A stretch of 17,108 nucleotides of DNA, taken from positions 1-17,108 of the forward strand of contig JAUUYO010000034.1 of the NCBI GenBank assembly GCA_030590405.1. The letters run 5' to 3'. This stretch comes from Kangiellaceae bacterium. Its GTDB lineage: Bacteria > Pseudomonadota > Gammaproteobacteria > Enterobacterales > Kangiellaceae. Positions 1 to 7,445 of this stretch are shown here, piece by piece. Every line of letters starts with the position of its first letter. Within the stretch, counting starts at the first letter, position 1. The notes beneath the pieces are model-generated. The model was not told the origin of the DNA. It did not search any database and worked only from the letters and a program-made list of their open reading frames with translations. The position numbers and the translations under genes are program-made.

Positions 1-1151
1 AACACGGCTTCAATCACTAAATCGCATTGTGCCAGCACTTGGTAATCAATGGATGGTGTTAGATTACTCAGATATTCATCGATTTGAGTCTGAGTCATAC
101 GTCCTCGACTGAGATTAGCCGTAAAATGATTTTCGACCTGCTTTTCTCCGGCATCTAATGCTGGTTGATTTAGCTCCATTAAAATTACTTGAAAACCGGA
201 TGATAAAAATGCAGTCGCAATACCGGCCCCCATCGTGCCGCCACCGATAATACCGACATTTTCAACCTCTAATGGAGCGGCCTCAAAACTGGTTTTAGCG
301 GCCATTCTTTCTGCGCCAAACACAAACCTAAGCGCTGCTGATTGATCAGAGTCGCGTAGTTTAATAAATTCTTTTCTTTCCATCGCCATACCGTCAGCGA
401 TATTCATATTACAACTATTCATAATGAGATTAGCAGCAACCACAAGAGCCTCTTTGCCACGCGCTTTTTTGGTGATTTGTGAAAGTGTTTTCTGCCAATC
501 TTCAACATCATGGCTAATCAATTTTTCTCCAACTCTGGCTATTTTTAATCGATCATTTTTGATAAGTTCATTAACGAATAATAATGTCGCGCTATCTAAA
601 TTTTGTTGGCTATCAAAAATGGCATCAAATAAACTGCTCTCCTCAAAACCTGCCCCAAAAAAACTAGTCACCGGATAATGTTTACCGGCAGTAATCATAT
701 CGAGCGCTCTTTTTGCGCCAAGAATTCTTGGCAGCCTTTGAGTTCCTCCTGCGCCGGGAATTAACCCTAAATTCACTTCGGGTAATCCCACTTTTGCAGA
801 CTCTAATGCCACTCGATAATGACAGGCGAGCGCCACCTCAAATCCACCACCAAGCGATGTGCCGAACAGGCTGGCGATAACGGGTTTATTGCTTGCTTCA
901 ATACGATTAACCACATCCGGTAAATGTGGCTCTAATGGCGTGTGGCCGAATTCTTTGATATCAGCACCAGCGATAAATGTTTTATTTTCACAACGAATAA
1001 TGATCGCTTTTACTGAATCATCGGCTTCGAATTTTTCGATACCCTCGACTAATCCCTGACGCACTGGTTGAGATAATGCGTTTACCGGGGGATAATCGAT
1101 ACTAATGATCCCAATGGATTTCTGTTGCTTGAAAGTAACTGGCATATTCAT
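1..1151 (-). CDS. Enoyl-CoA hydratase / 3-hydroxyacyl-CoA dehydrogenase fusion (FadJ/FadB-like), partial, runs off left edge
   Basis: About 383 N-terminal residues are visible and the frame is open to the window edge. Residues about 10-190 are a crotonase domain. The oxyanion-hole region GTSLGGGFE and the two acid/base glutamates (about E105 in GGGFEVA, E125 in LPEVNLGLIPG) are all present, so the hydratase should be active. From about residue 297 a dehydrogenase domain begins with the NAD-binding loop VGIIGGGTMGAGIA and reaches DLVIEAV before the cut. The start is ATG at 1151; a second in-frame ATG lies two codons later. The order of domains matches the FadB/FadJ alpha subunit. Established: such enzymes hydrate 2-enoyl-CoA and oxidise the 3-hydroxyacyl-CoA. 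Inference: being last in the paa series, with no paaF or paaH seen, it may process 2,3-dehydroadipyl-CoA in phenylacetate catabolism. A general fatty-acid role cannot be excluded. Confidence 0.88.
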   Translation of the reverse strand, partial: MNMPVTFKQQKSIGIISIDYPPVNALSQPVRQGLVEGIEKFEADDSVKAIIIRCENKTFIAGADIKEFGHTPLEPHLPDVVNRIEASNKPVIASLFGTSLGGGFEVALACHYRVALESAKVGLPEVNLGLIPGAGGTQRLPRILGAKRALDMITAGKHYPVTSFFGAGFEESSLFDAIFDSQQNLDSATLLFVNELIKNDRLKIARVGEKLISHDVEDWQKTLSQITKKARGKEALVVAANLIMNSCNMNIADGMAMERKEFIKLRDSDQSAALRFVFGAERMAAKTSFEAAPLEVENVGIIGGGTMGAGIATAFLSSGFQVILMELNQPALDAGEKQVENHFTANLSRGRMTQTQIDEYLSNLTPSIDYQVLAQCDLVIEAV

Positions 1152-1226
1152 AGTGATTCTCAGTTGTTAATTGCTTTTTCTAGTCTACTATTTAGAAAGT
1201 AGTACAAAATAATGAATAAAAAATAA

Positions 1227-2101
1227 TTATCTAAATCGGCGTTCAAACTCAATCGATGCTTTTGGCAAATAACCATCCATTGCTTGTAATGAACTCACAA
1301 TATAACAGCATGATTTTTTATCTAACTTAGAGTATAAGTTTTTTACCAGTTGATTGGCTTGATATCCGTTCCAATCTTCCGGCAACATATTAGAGGATAG
1401 CTCATGATCTTTTAAAAGTATTCGCCGATATTCATGAATTAATAATGTTCTTAGTAAAAAACTTTGCTGGCTAGTTAATTCAGGAGTGATTTTTAATACT
1501 TCCAATAGAGGCTGATAGATTTTAATAAAGTTATGGTATTGTTGTTGTAAATTTCTTAAATTCCACTTTTCGAAAACCAGTTTTTTTAATGCCTGCGAAG
1601 AATCATCATCAATCGTCTTTGCGGAAAAGGTAATGACCGAACCAGTGATCTCTAACTCTTTAATAGTCTCCTCTAGCGAACTTCGTTCGAAAGATGGATG
1701 AGCATAAGTACCCGAAGTTAACGAACTAAAACCTAACCATTTTAGTTGTCGTTTAAAGTTAACCATTTTATCTTCTGTTACAAAGCTCGGAATGACTAGT
1801 AACCAACGATCATCATGATGCTCGATAGTGACTGCGTAGATACGACGAGCCGCCTTAGTATAATGATTATTCGCTGATTCAGTAAAAGCATAATAACTTT
1901 TTCGACCGATTTTTTTCACCTGTAGCCAGTCTTCTTGAACCAGACGAAATACAGAGGTGCGAATTAATCTTTCTGAATAGCCAAGCGGTTCAAGTTCTTC
2001 GATCAAGCTGCCTAACCAAATCCAATGGCCGTGCTGCGAAACAACGTCTCCAAAGAAAGTAACAATAAATGTTTTGCAACTGATATTGGCTTTTTCAGTT
2101 C
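1227..2101 (-). pseudogene. paaX: PaaX-type phenylacetyl-CoA-responsive repressor, apparently damaged at its 5' end
   Basis: The frame open from 1227 to about 2132 encodes the body of a PaaX repressor. It has the winged-helix part (GSLIEELEPLGYSERLIRTS, then VFRLVQEDWLQVKKIGRKSYYAF) and the PaaX C-terminal region (EYRRILLKDHELSSNMLPEDW). The conserved sequence continues upstream of the first usable start, a TTG at 2006, as KTFIVTFFGDVVSQHGHWIW. This means a 2006 start would cut into the first helices of the DNA-binding domain. No ATG, GTG or TTG exists further upstream in this frame before the stop at 2133-2135. The neighbouring frame reads AELKKPISVAK and would join KTFIV exactly if the A run at 2072-2075 had one more base. 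I therefore read it as a gene with a one-base deletion and a lost start codon. Alternatives are a sequencing error in the A run, or a shortened but translated protein. In the family, PaaX represses paa genes and phenylacetyl-CoA releases it. Confidence 0.7.
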
Positions 2102-2163
2102 GGCTATATATAAAATTAGTATGTTTAATATTTCAGTTCTCGATTTGTAAAAAAGTATTTTCC

Positions 2164-2241
2164 TGTAGGTTGAACTTTAGTCCAACAAGAAGTCAAAACT
2201 ATCCTCCGATAATCGGATGTTGGGTTAAAACCCAACCTACA
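2164..2241. repeat. 78-bp inverted-repeat element (MITE-like or small palindromic repeat)
   Basis: Two near-identical 24-bp arms face each other at 2164-2187 and 2218-2241. Both begin TGTAGGTTG at the outer end and finish CCAACA at the inner end, with about five differences between them. The right arm is itself nearly self-complementary (TTGGGTTTTAACCCAA core on the minus strand). The 30-bp centre contains a small perfect palindrome, TCCGATAATCGGA, at 2205-2217. No reading frame fits inside. The element sits in the paaE-paaX gap, and its left arm supplies the stop codon that closes the alternative paaX frame. The layout suggests a non-autonomous mobile repeat; copies elsewhere in the genome would be needed to prove it. 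Confidence 0.65.
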
Positions 2242-2266
2242 AACCCTATAAAACCAACCCACATGA

Positions 2267-3355
2267 TCAGCTAAAATCAAAATCAATTGCTACATCATCA
2301 GAAACAGGATGAGCCTGACAGGTCAGGATCATTCCATCCTTAACTTCCTGCTCGGTTAACGAATGATTAAAATCCATTTCGACTTTACCTTTGATCACCT
2401 TGGCCTTGCAGGTTGCACAAACGCCCGCTTTACAGGAGAAAGGCAGGTCCGCACCATGTTCTATTGCCGCATCAAGAATATTGTCACCGCCCATTTCTAA
2501 TTCAACCAAAGTTTTTCTTCCGGCGACTTTTACCGACACATTGGCGATTTTTTTACCGTATTTTTCCGAACGCCTGGCCTGAGTTTTCTCTGCTTCTTTT
2601 TCAGCAAGACCCGAAAAAAATAGTTCATAATGTATTTGTGATTTATCAAAGCCCCAGGATTCGAAAGCTTTGGCAATTTCTAAAGTGCTACTTTCTGGCC
2701 CACAAATAAATATATCGTTAAAGTTTTTGATGCGGATCATACGTGATTGATCTAAATCAATAATTTTTTGTGCACTAATTCGACCGTTCAATATAATTGA
2801 ATCATTTTCTTCTTTGGTGAAAAAATTCAACCATTGAAAACGTTCCAGATACTCATTTTTTAGAAAACAGAGGTGCTCTCTAAACATCATCAAAGGTGTG
2901 CGTTTATTGCCGTATAGTAAAGTGATTTGTGAGTTTGGCTCAACTTTTAAAATAGACTCGATATGAGAAAGCATTGGAGTAATTCCACTGCCTACGGCCA
3001 CCAGAAGATAATGTTTATTCACCTCAGCAGATAACTCGGTATAAAAATGCCCCTGCGGCGGCATCACTTCAAGCGTCATACCTTTTTTAAGTTCAGTATT
3101 AGCGTAGTTTGAAAAAATACCATCCTCAATGGTTTTTATTCCCACTCGAAGTGATTGGGCTGCGACCCCTCGGCACAAAGAATAAGACCTGCGAATATCC
3201 TCACCGTTAATATCAGCTTTAAGTGTTAAGTGCTGCCCTTGCTTATACTGGAACTTTTCTCTGAGTTCTTCAGGTACAATAAAATCGACTGCAACTGATT
3301 CTTTGGTTAATCGTTCTACTTTGCTAATTGTTAGTGAATAAAATTCTGTACTCAT
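2267..3355 (-). CDS. paaE: PaaE, NADPH-dependent reductase of the phenylacetyl-CoA epoxidase
   Basis: Electron-transfer component (362 aa, usual family length) that passes electrons from NADPH through FAD and a [2Fe-2S] centre to the di-iron site of PaaA. The FAD-binding beta-barrel has RRSYSLC at residues 55-61. The pyridine-nucleotide domain has the loop VGSGITPM at 121-128 and ICGPESS at about 217-223. The plant-type ferredoxin domain is C-terminal, with cluster cysteines C308, C313, C316 (CKAGVCATC) and C346 (LTCQAHP). ATG at 3355 follows an AAAGG-type ribosome site. It is the last epoxidase gene, 54 bp after paaD. That gap carries a REP-like palindrome. Confidence 0.96.
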   Translation of the reverse strand: MSTEFYSLTISKVERLTKESVAVDFIVPEELREKFQYKQGQHLTLKADINGEDIRRSYSLCRGVAAQSLRVGIKTIEDGIFSNYANTELKKGMTLEVMPPQGHFYTELSAEVNKHYLLVAVGSGITPMLSHIESILKVEPNSQITLLYGNKRTPLMMFREHLCFLKNEYLERFQWLNFFTKEENDSIILNGRISAQKIIDLDQSRMIRIKNFNDIFICGPESSTLEIAKAFESWGFDKSQIHYELFFSGLAEKEAEKTQARRSEKYGKKIANVSVKVAGRKTLVELEMGGDNILDAAIEHGADLPFSCKAGVCATCKAKVIKGKVEMDFNHSLTEQEVKDGMILTCQAHPVSDDVAIDFDFS

Positions 3356-3374
3356 TGTTTTGACCTTTTATTTT

Positions 3375-3404
3375 TTCGCGGCGCAGAGGATCGCTCCTAC
3401 CGAA
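3375..3404. repeat. REP-like extragenic palindrome in the paaD-paaE gap
   Basis: The 30-bp unit starts TTCGCGGCGCAGAGG and ends with CGCTCCTACCGAA. It resembles the GTAGGAGCG...CGCGAA repetitive extragenic palindromes common in Pseudomonas and relatives. The outer TTCG/CGAA tetramers are complementary and the inner part pairs imperfectly. This is recognition by memory of REP-type sequences, not a database match. Only one copy is present in this window. Confidence 0.45.
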
Positions 3405-3409
3405 TGAAT

Positions 3410-3922
3410 CTAAAAATGTTTAAAATAATCGAATACTTCTGAACAATCAGAGCACTGATAAAGTGACTTGCAGGCGGTTGAGCCGAACTGGCTAATCAAC
3501 TTGGTATTTTCGCTATCGCAGTTCGGGCAAATTACTTTATCATTTTCATCCGGTGGTGCAATATTGATACTTTTCAAATGCGCTTTACCCGCTGGTGACA
3601 TCATTTCAGTAGTCCAGGCAGGTGCTAGGGTAACTTTGACGGTGACATTATCAATCCCGGCTTTGGCTAGCTCCATTTTAATATCGGTATTAATCATATC
3701 AACTGCCGGACATCCGCTATAGGTAGGAGTTACAACAATGGTATAGAGTTCATCAGCTAGTTGAATGTCTTGTAATATACCTAAGTCCCATATAGTCAAA
3801 CCAGGCAATTCAGGATCGAATACCTTGTCCAGAATATTCCAGATATTCTGAAAGGGAGAATTATTTCGATAAGCACGGCGCTTAGCAAATTCTGGTGATA
3901 ATGTGGGAATAACTTGTGACAT
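3410..3922 (-). CDS. paaD: PaaD, Fe-S/metal-centre maturation factor for the phenylacetyl-CoA epoxidase
   Basis: A 170-aa protein with an N-terminal MIP18/SufT-like (DUF59) domain. DPELPGLTIWDLG lies at residues 36-48 and the conserved TPTYSGCP, with C71, at 65-72. The C-terminal zinc-ribbon-like module (CPNC at 132-135, C151, CSDC at 157-160) is the mark of PaaD among DUF59 proteins. In the family it is needed for a functional epoxidase in vivo and is thought to help mature its iron or iron-sulfur centres rather than catalyse. ATG at 3922 has an AAGAGGAAA ribosome site. It lies 49 bp after paaC in the order A-B-C-D-E of the enterobacterial operon. Confidence 0.95.
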   Translation of the reverse strand: MSQVIPTLSPEFAKRRAYRNNSPFQNIWNILDKVFDPELPGLTIWDLGILQDIQLADELYTIVVTPTYSGCPAVDMINTDIKMELAKAGIDNVTVKVTLAPAWTTEMMSPAGKAHLKSINIAPPDENDKVICPNCDSENTKLISQFGSTACKSLYQCSDCSEVFDYFKHF

Positions 3923-3942
3923 TATTTTCCTCTTGCTAGCCC

Positions 3943-3957
3943 TCTCCCAAGGGGAGA
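3943..3957. repeat. Short palindrome (TCTCCC/GGGAGA) in the paaC-paaD gap
   Basis: Arms TCTCCC (3943-3948) and GGGAGA (3952-3957) are separated by three bases. Similar CTCTCCC-type palindromes occur in the paaB-paaC and kynA-paaJ gaps, so this looks like one member of a dispersed intergenic family rather than a terminator. No T-run follows on the minus strand. Confidence 0.45.
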
Positions 3958-3971
3958 TAAGATAAAGACAG

Positions 3972-4733
3972 CTACCACTTCAACCCTGGGTAAGCTCTTT
4001 GTAGAAACTGCATTTCACTTAACATATGACCTAAAAATTCCGTATGTACGCCATTTCGTCCACCGCTAATCTTCAATTCACTACCTGCAAATTCAATTTT
4101 GGAACCTGTTAAAAATTCTCGCACATATTGATCCCAATCAGGTTTGATTAATTCTCTATCCACCGCGATATCGCTTTCAAGCAATGATTTTTCCCATTCT
4201 GGCATCAGGAATAGCTCACCTACAAAACTTTCTAATTCAGTTTTTGCGTCCAATACTCGGCTTCGACTCTCGTCAGTACCTTCTGATAATTGTCTAATCC
4301 AGGGTTCACTTCGTTTTAGATGGTAACGACTTTCTTTAACTGATTTAGCAGCAATCGCGGCAACTGTTGAATCACTCGATTGGCATAGCTGTTCAAGGTA
4401 CTGGCAATAGAAAACGTCTACAAAAAACTGGCGTAACATCGTAAAAGCAAAATCATTAATTGGCAACTCATGGATTAAGAGATTGGTATATTCTCTTTCG
4501 TTTCGAGAATAAGCGATATCATCTTCGCTTCTGTCTTTACCTTCGATTTGTGCAGCATATTGGTAAAACATCCTTGCCCGGCCTAAATAGTCCAACGCAA
4601 TATTCGAAAGCGCGATATCTTCTTCCAGATAAGGGCCATTGCTACACCATTCACTTAATCGGTGGCTTAATACGACCGAATCATCAGCTAATCCGACTAA
4701 GAAACGATACAGATTTTTTTGTTCTTGGTTCAT
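3972..4733 (-). CDS. paaC: PaaC, structural subunit of the phenylacetyl-CoA epoxidase
   Basis: A 253-aa ferritin-like protein of the PaaA/PaaC family, close to the usual length of about 250. Recognisable family segments are SHRLSEWCSNGPYLEEDIAL (about 23-42), ALDYLGRARMFYQYAA (about 46-61), the NDFAFTMLRQFFVDVFY helix and the C-terminal GGRNGVHTEFLGHMLSEMQ. Established for the E. coli complex: PaaC pairs with PaaA and stabilises the hydroxylase but lacks the di-iron catalytic site. ATG at 4733 is 73 bp after paaB, in a gap that carries a perfect CTCCCTTT/AAAGGGAG palindrome. Confidence 0.95.
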   Translation of the reverse strand: MNQEQKNLYRFLVGLADDSVVLSHRLSEWCSNGPYLEEDIALSNIALDYLGRARMFYQYAAQIEGKDRSEDDIAYSRNEREYTNLLIHELPINDFAFTMLRQFFVDVFYCQYLEQLCQSSDSTVAAIAAKSVKESRYHLKRSEPWIRQLSEGTDESRSRVLDAKTELESFVGELFLMPEWEKSLLESDIAVDRELIKPDWDQYVREFLTGSKIEFAGSELKISGGRNGVHTEFLGHMLSEMQFLQRAYPGLKW

Positions 4734-4766
4734 TTTAAAATCTCTCTAAATTCTATTTTATAACCT

Positions 4767-4784
4767 CTCCCTTTTCAAAGGGAG
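4767..4784. repeat. Perfect 8-bp-arm palindrome in the paaB-paaC gap
   Basis: CTCCCTTT (4767-4774) and AAAGGGAG (4777-4784) pair perfectly around two bases. It could form an mRNA hairpin between paaB and paaC, but no T-run follows on the transcribed strand. Similar units lie in two other gaps of this operon, which favours a dispersed repeat or an mRNA-stability element over a terminator. Confidence 0.5.
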
Positions 4785-4806
4785 CTCAAGGCGGTTCTAA
4801 AATCGA

Positions 4807-5112
4807 TCACATATTAGTAACACTATCCGGCAACACATAATGAGTCGCATGGCGGTAGTCTTTGTCATCCATTGGATCAACAAAATTTTCGAGATCCGAT
4901 TCTTGTGAAGCCGTAATGTCAGTCGCTTTAACCACCCAAACGCTCACCCCTTCGGAACGGCGTAAGTAGCAATCTCTTGCATACATTAATGCATGTTCCG
5001 GACTTTCAGCATGCAAACTGCCAACATGTTTATGATCTAATCCTCGTGCGGAACGGATAAAAACTTCGTAAACTGCTAAATACTCTTGATTAACAACTTG
5101 TTCTTGATTCAT
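4807..5112 (-). CDS. paaB: PaaB, small subunit of the phenylacetyl-CoA epoxidase
   Basis: A 101-aa protein of the PaaB family (usual length 90-100). It has the conserved core YEVFIRSARGLDHKHVGSLH (residues 15-34), then the segment PEHALMYARDCYLRRSEGVSVWVV and the end DPMDDKDYRHATHY. In the E. coli system PaaB bridges PaaAC heterodimers and is required for activity although it has no metal site. ATG at 5112 follows an AAAAAGGAAA ribosome site, 24 bp after paaA. A second in-frame Met is not available before the conserved core, so the start is secure. Confidence 0.96.
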   Translation of the reverse strand: MNQEQVVNQEYLAVYEVFIRSARGLDHKHVGSLHAESPEHALMYARDCYLRRSEGVSVWVVKATDITASQESDLENFVDPMDDKDYRHATHYVLPDSVTNM

Positions 5113-5136
5113 TGTTTTTTCCTTTTTCGATTAAGA

Positions 5137-6093
5137 CTAAGCAACATTCGCGGCTTTTTTTGCTTGTTGTTTTTCAGCGTAGGCGCGCACCGCTTCTCTC
5201 ACCCACTCACCGTCTTTGTGCGCTTTAAGATGATGTTTTATTCTCTGATGATTGCAGGGACCATTACCGTTAATTACCTCATAAAATTCTTGCCAGTTAA
5301 TTTCACCAGAATCATACTGACCTTTTTCTTCATTCCATTTGATTTCTGGGTCGGGCATTTCTAATCCCAGCACTTCAATTTGTGGGACTGTTTGATCAAT
5401 AAATCGCTGGCGTAAAACATCATTGGTTTCTCGCTTAATTTTCCACTGCATAGATTTAGCAGAGTGAGCTGAATCACTGTCGTGAGGACCAAACATCATT
5501 AACGAAGGCCACCAGAATCGATTTAGTGCATCTTGCGCCATTTCTTTTTGTTCTGGACTTCCTTTGGCCATCGCATAAATTAACTCGTACCCCTGGCGTT
5601 GATGAAAACTCTCTTCTTTACAAATTCGGATCATCGCTCGTGAGTATGGTCCGTAAGATGTTCGTTGCAACGCAATCTGATTGACAATGGCGGCACCATC
5701 AACCAGCCAGCCGACCGCACCGATATCCGCCCAGTTAAGTGTCGGGTAATTAAAAATGGATGCATATTTAGCTTTACGAGTTTGTAATGCCTCAATCATT
5801 TCACTTCGAGTAATACCAAGCGTTTCTGTTGCGCTGTATAAATACAAACCATGACCACCTTCATCCTGAACTTTAGCTAACAAAATTGCTTTACGACGAA
5901 GACTCGGTGCGCGGGTTATCCAATTACCTTCTGGTTGCATGCCGATCACTTCTGAATGAGCATGCTGAGACATTTGACGGATCAGGTTTTTACGATAATC
6001 GTCTGGCATCCAGTCCGTTGGTTCGATTTTTTGTTCATCGGCAACGCGACGGTCAAATTCTATTTGCGCTTGCGCATCATCTACCTTTTGCAT
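5137..6093 (-). CDS. paaA: PaaA, catalytic di-iron subunit of the phenylacetyl-CoA 1,2-epoxidase
   Basis: A 318-aa ferritin-fold oxygenase subunit. With PaaB, PaaC and PaaE it turns phenylacetyl-CoA, O2 and NADPH into the 1,2-epoxide. Di-iron motifs are visible: ExxH at E78-H81 (QDEGGHGLYLYSATE) and ExxH at E161-H164 (CKEESFHQRQGYELIYA). An earlier Glu in the MSQHAHSEVIGMQPEGNWI segment is a further ligand candidate. The C-terminal region (GEINWQEFYEVINGNGPCNH) is also typical of PaaA. ATG at 6093 follows a good AGGAG about 12 bases upstream. It is the first of the A-B-C-D-E block, 41 bp after paaJ. Confidence 0.97.
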   Translation of the reverse strand: MQKVDDAQAQIEFDRRVADEQKIEPTDWMPDDYRKNLIRQMSQHAHSEVIGMQPEGNWITRAPSLRRKAILLAKVQDEGGHGLYLYSATETLGITRSEMIEALQTRKAKYASIFNYPTLNWADIGAVGWLVDGAAIVNQIALQRTSYGPYSRAMIRICKEESFHQRQGYELIYAMAKGSPEQKEMAQDALNRFWWPSLMMFGPHDSDSAHSAKSMQWKIKRETNDVLRQRFIDQTVPQIEVLGLEMPDPEIKWNEEKGQYDSGEINWQEFYEVINGNGPCNHQRIKHHLKAHKDGEWVREAVRAYAEKQQAKKAANVA

Positions 6094-6134
6094 GTGAGTT
6101 AATCTCCTGCTCTAAATCTAAAACATAAAAAATT

Positions 6135-7355
6135 TTAAGCTTTTTCAATGATCATTGCAATGCCCTGCCCTACGCCAATACACATTGTGCATAGCGCATA
6201 CTGACCAGCATTTCTTTGTAATTCATAAGCCGCGGTTGTCACTAATCGAGCACCACTCATTCCAAGCGGGTGACCAAGAGCAATCGCGCCACCATTTGGA
6301 TTCACTCGCTTATCATCATCTGCTAAACCTAGCTCTCGCAAAACGGCTAAACCTTGTGCAGCAAACGCTTCGTTTAATTCAATAACATCCATTTGCTCTA
6401 AACTGAGTTCAGTATTTTTAAGGACTTTGCGAGTGGCCTCTACAGGACCATAACCCATAATTCTAGGCTCTAATCCTGAGGTAGCCATCCCGACAATTCT
6501 CGCTATTGGGGTCAAGTCTTGCAATTTGCATCGTTCTTCATTAGCTATCAACAGGGCACAAGCACCATCGTTGATCCCCGAAGCATTACCCGCAGTTACT
6601 GTTCCATCTTTTTTGAATGGCGTGCCAAGTTTAGCTAATCCTTCTAAAGTGCTAGGGCGAGGGTGTTCATCGACTGAAAATTCCTTAGTTTCGCCTCTTT
6701 TTTTAGCGACACGGGGATTGACTTTAACCGTTACTGAAATGATTTCTTTTTCAAAAATGCCTGCTTGTTGTGCTTTTTGAGTTTTTTCTTGAGTTAGACA
6801 TGCAAATTTATCTTGATCTTCTCGGCTGATATCAAATTGTTCTGCTACATTTTCAGCGGTTTCTGGCATGCTATCCACACCATATCGCTCGGCCATTTTT
6901 TTGTTGACAAAACGCCAACCCATAGTGGTATCAAAAATCTCAGCTTTACGCGAAAAAGCACTTTCGGCTTTTGGCATGACCAAAGGAGCGCGAGACATTT
7001 GCTCAACGCCACCAGCGATTGCCATCGATTGTTCGCCGCAAGCAATCGCGCGAGCGGCTGTTCCTACAGCGTCCATTCCGGAACCGCACAAACGATTAAT
7101 GGTCACGCCAGGAACCGATTGAGGTAATCCGGCAAGCAGTCCACTCATGCGAGCTACATTGCGATTATCTTCACCAGCTTGATTGGCACAACCATAATAA
7201 AGATCATCGATATCCTCCCATTTCACTTGAGGATTTCTATCCATCAAAGCCTTGATAGGTATTGCTCCAAGATCGTCGGCACGAACGCCAGAAAGAGAGC
7301 CGCCGAAACGGCCAATCGGTGTTCTTATCGCGTCACAAATATAAACTTTTTTCAT
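6135..7355 (-). CDS. paaJ: PaaJ, 3-oxoadipyl-CoA / 3-oxo-5,6-dehydrosuberyl-CoA thiolase
   Basis: A 406-aa thiolase, typical length. Catalytic residues are all present: acyl-acceptor C90 in NRLCGSGMDAV, H362 in GGAIALGHPLGMSG, and C392 in CTMCIGVGQG; the NEAFAAQ motif precedes them. The N-terminal segment (ICDAIRTPIGRFGGSLSGVR, then RADDLG) fits the PaaJ/PcaF group rather than FadA. In phenylacetate catabolism PaaJ removes acetyl-CoA twice, first from the C8 intermediate and later from 3-oxoadipyl-CoA. It is not next to beta-oxidation genes but between kynA and paaA, and the gap before it (90 bp) carries a small palindrome. PcaF of the protocatechuate pathway is so close that only context favours paaJ. 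Confidence 0.93.
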   Translation of the reverse strand: MKKVYICDAIRTPIGRFGGSLSGVRADDLGAIPIKALMDRNPQVKWEDIDDLYYGCANQAGEDNRNVARMSGLLAGLPQSVPGVTINRLCGSGMDAVGTAARAIACGEQSMAIAGGVEQMSRAPLVMPKAESAFSRKAEIFDTTMGWRFVNKKMAERYGVDSMPETAENVAEQFDISREDQDKFACLTQEKTQKAQQAGIFEKEIISVTVKVNPRVAKKRGETKEFSVDEHPRPSTLEGLAKLGTPFKKDGTVTAGNASGINDGACALLIANEERCKLQDLTPIARIVGMATSGLEPRIMGYGPVEATRKVLKNTELSLEQMDVIELNEAFAAQGLAVLRELGLADDDKRVNPNGGAIALGHPLGMSGARLVTTAAYELQRNAGQYALCTMCIGVGQGIAMIIEKA

Positions 7356-7379
7356 TTTTAAAACCTTCCCTCTCCCTAC

Positions 7380-7396
7380 CTCTCTCGCAAAGAGAG
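7380..7396. repeat. Short palindrome (CTCTCT/AGAGAG) in the kynA-paaJ gap
   Basis: Arms CTCTCT (7380-7385) and AGAGAG (7391-7396) flank a five-base loop, next to a pyrimidine-rich stretch with CCCTCTCCC. It is the third CTCTCC-like palindrome in the operon gaps. The rest of this 90-bp gap is AT-rich with no clear promoter. Confidence 0.4.
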
Positions 7397-7445
7397 AAGT
7401 CGGAGATGTTAAAATTTAAATCTTAACTATTTGTTTTTTACTTAT

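Noticed and set aside
2205..2217. TCCGATAATCGGA as an operator for paaX or paaE
   Set aside because: It lies in the centre of the inverted-repeat element and downstream of paaE, so it is more simply part of the repeat.
2074..2274. 66-codon plus-strand frame across the repeat in the paaE-paaX gap
   Set aside because: Much of it is the inverted-repeat element and the antisense of the paaX 5' region; no ribosome site or recognisable sequence.
3361..4800. CRISPR-like array from the recurring CTCTCC palindromes
   Set aside because: The units are single, hundreds of bases apart, differ in sequence and have genes between them; there are no regular spacers.
6813..7127. 104-codon plus-strand frame opposite paaJ
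   Set aside because: Antisense to the conserved thiolase core including C90; composition and lack of motifs fit a shadow frame.
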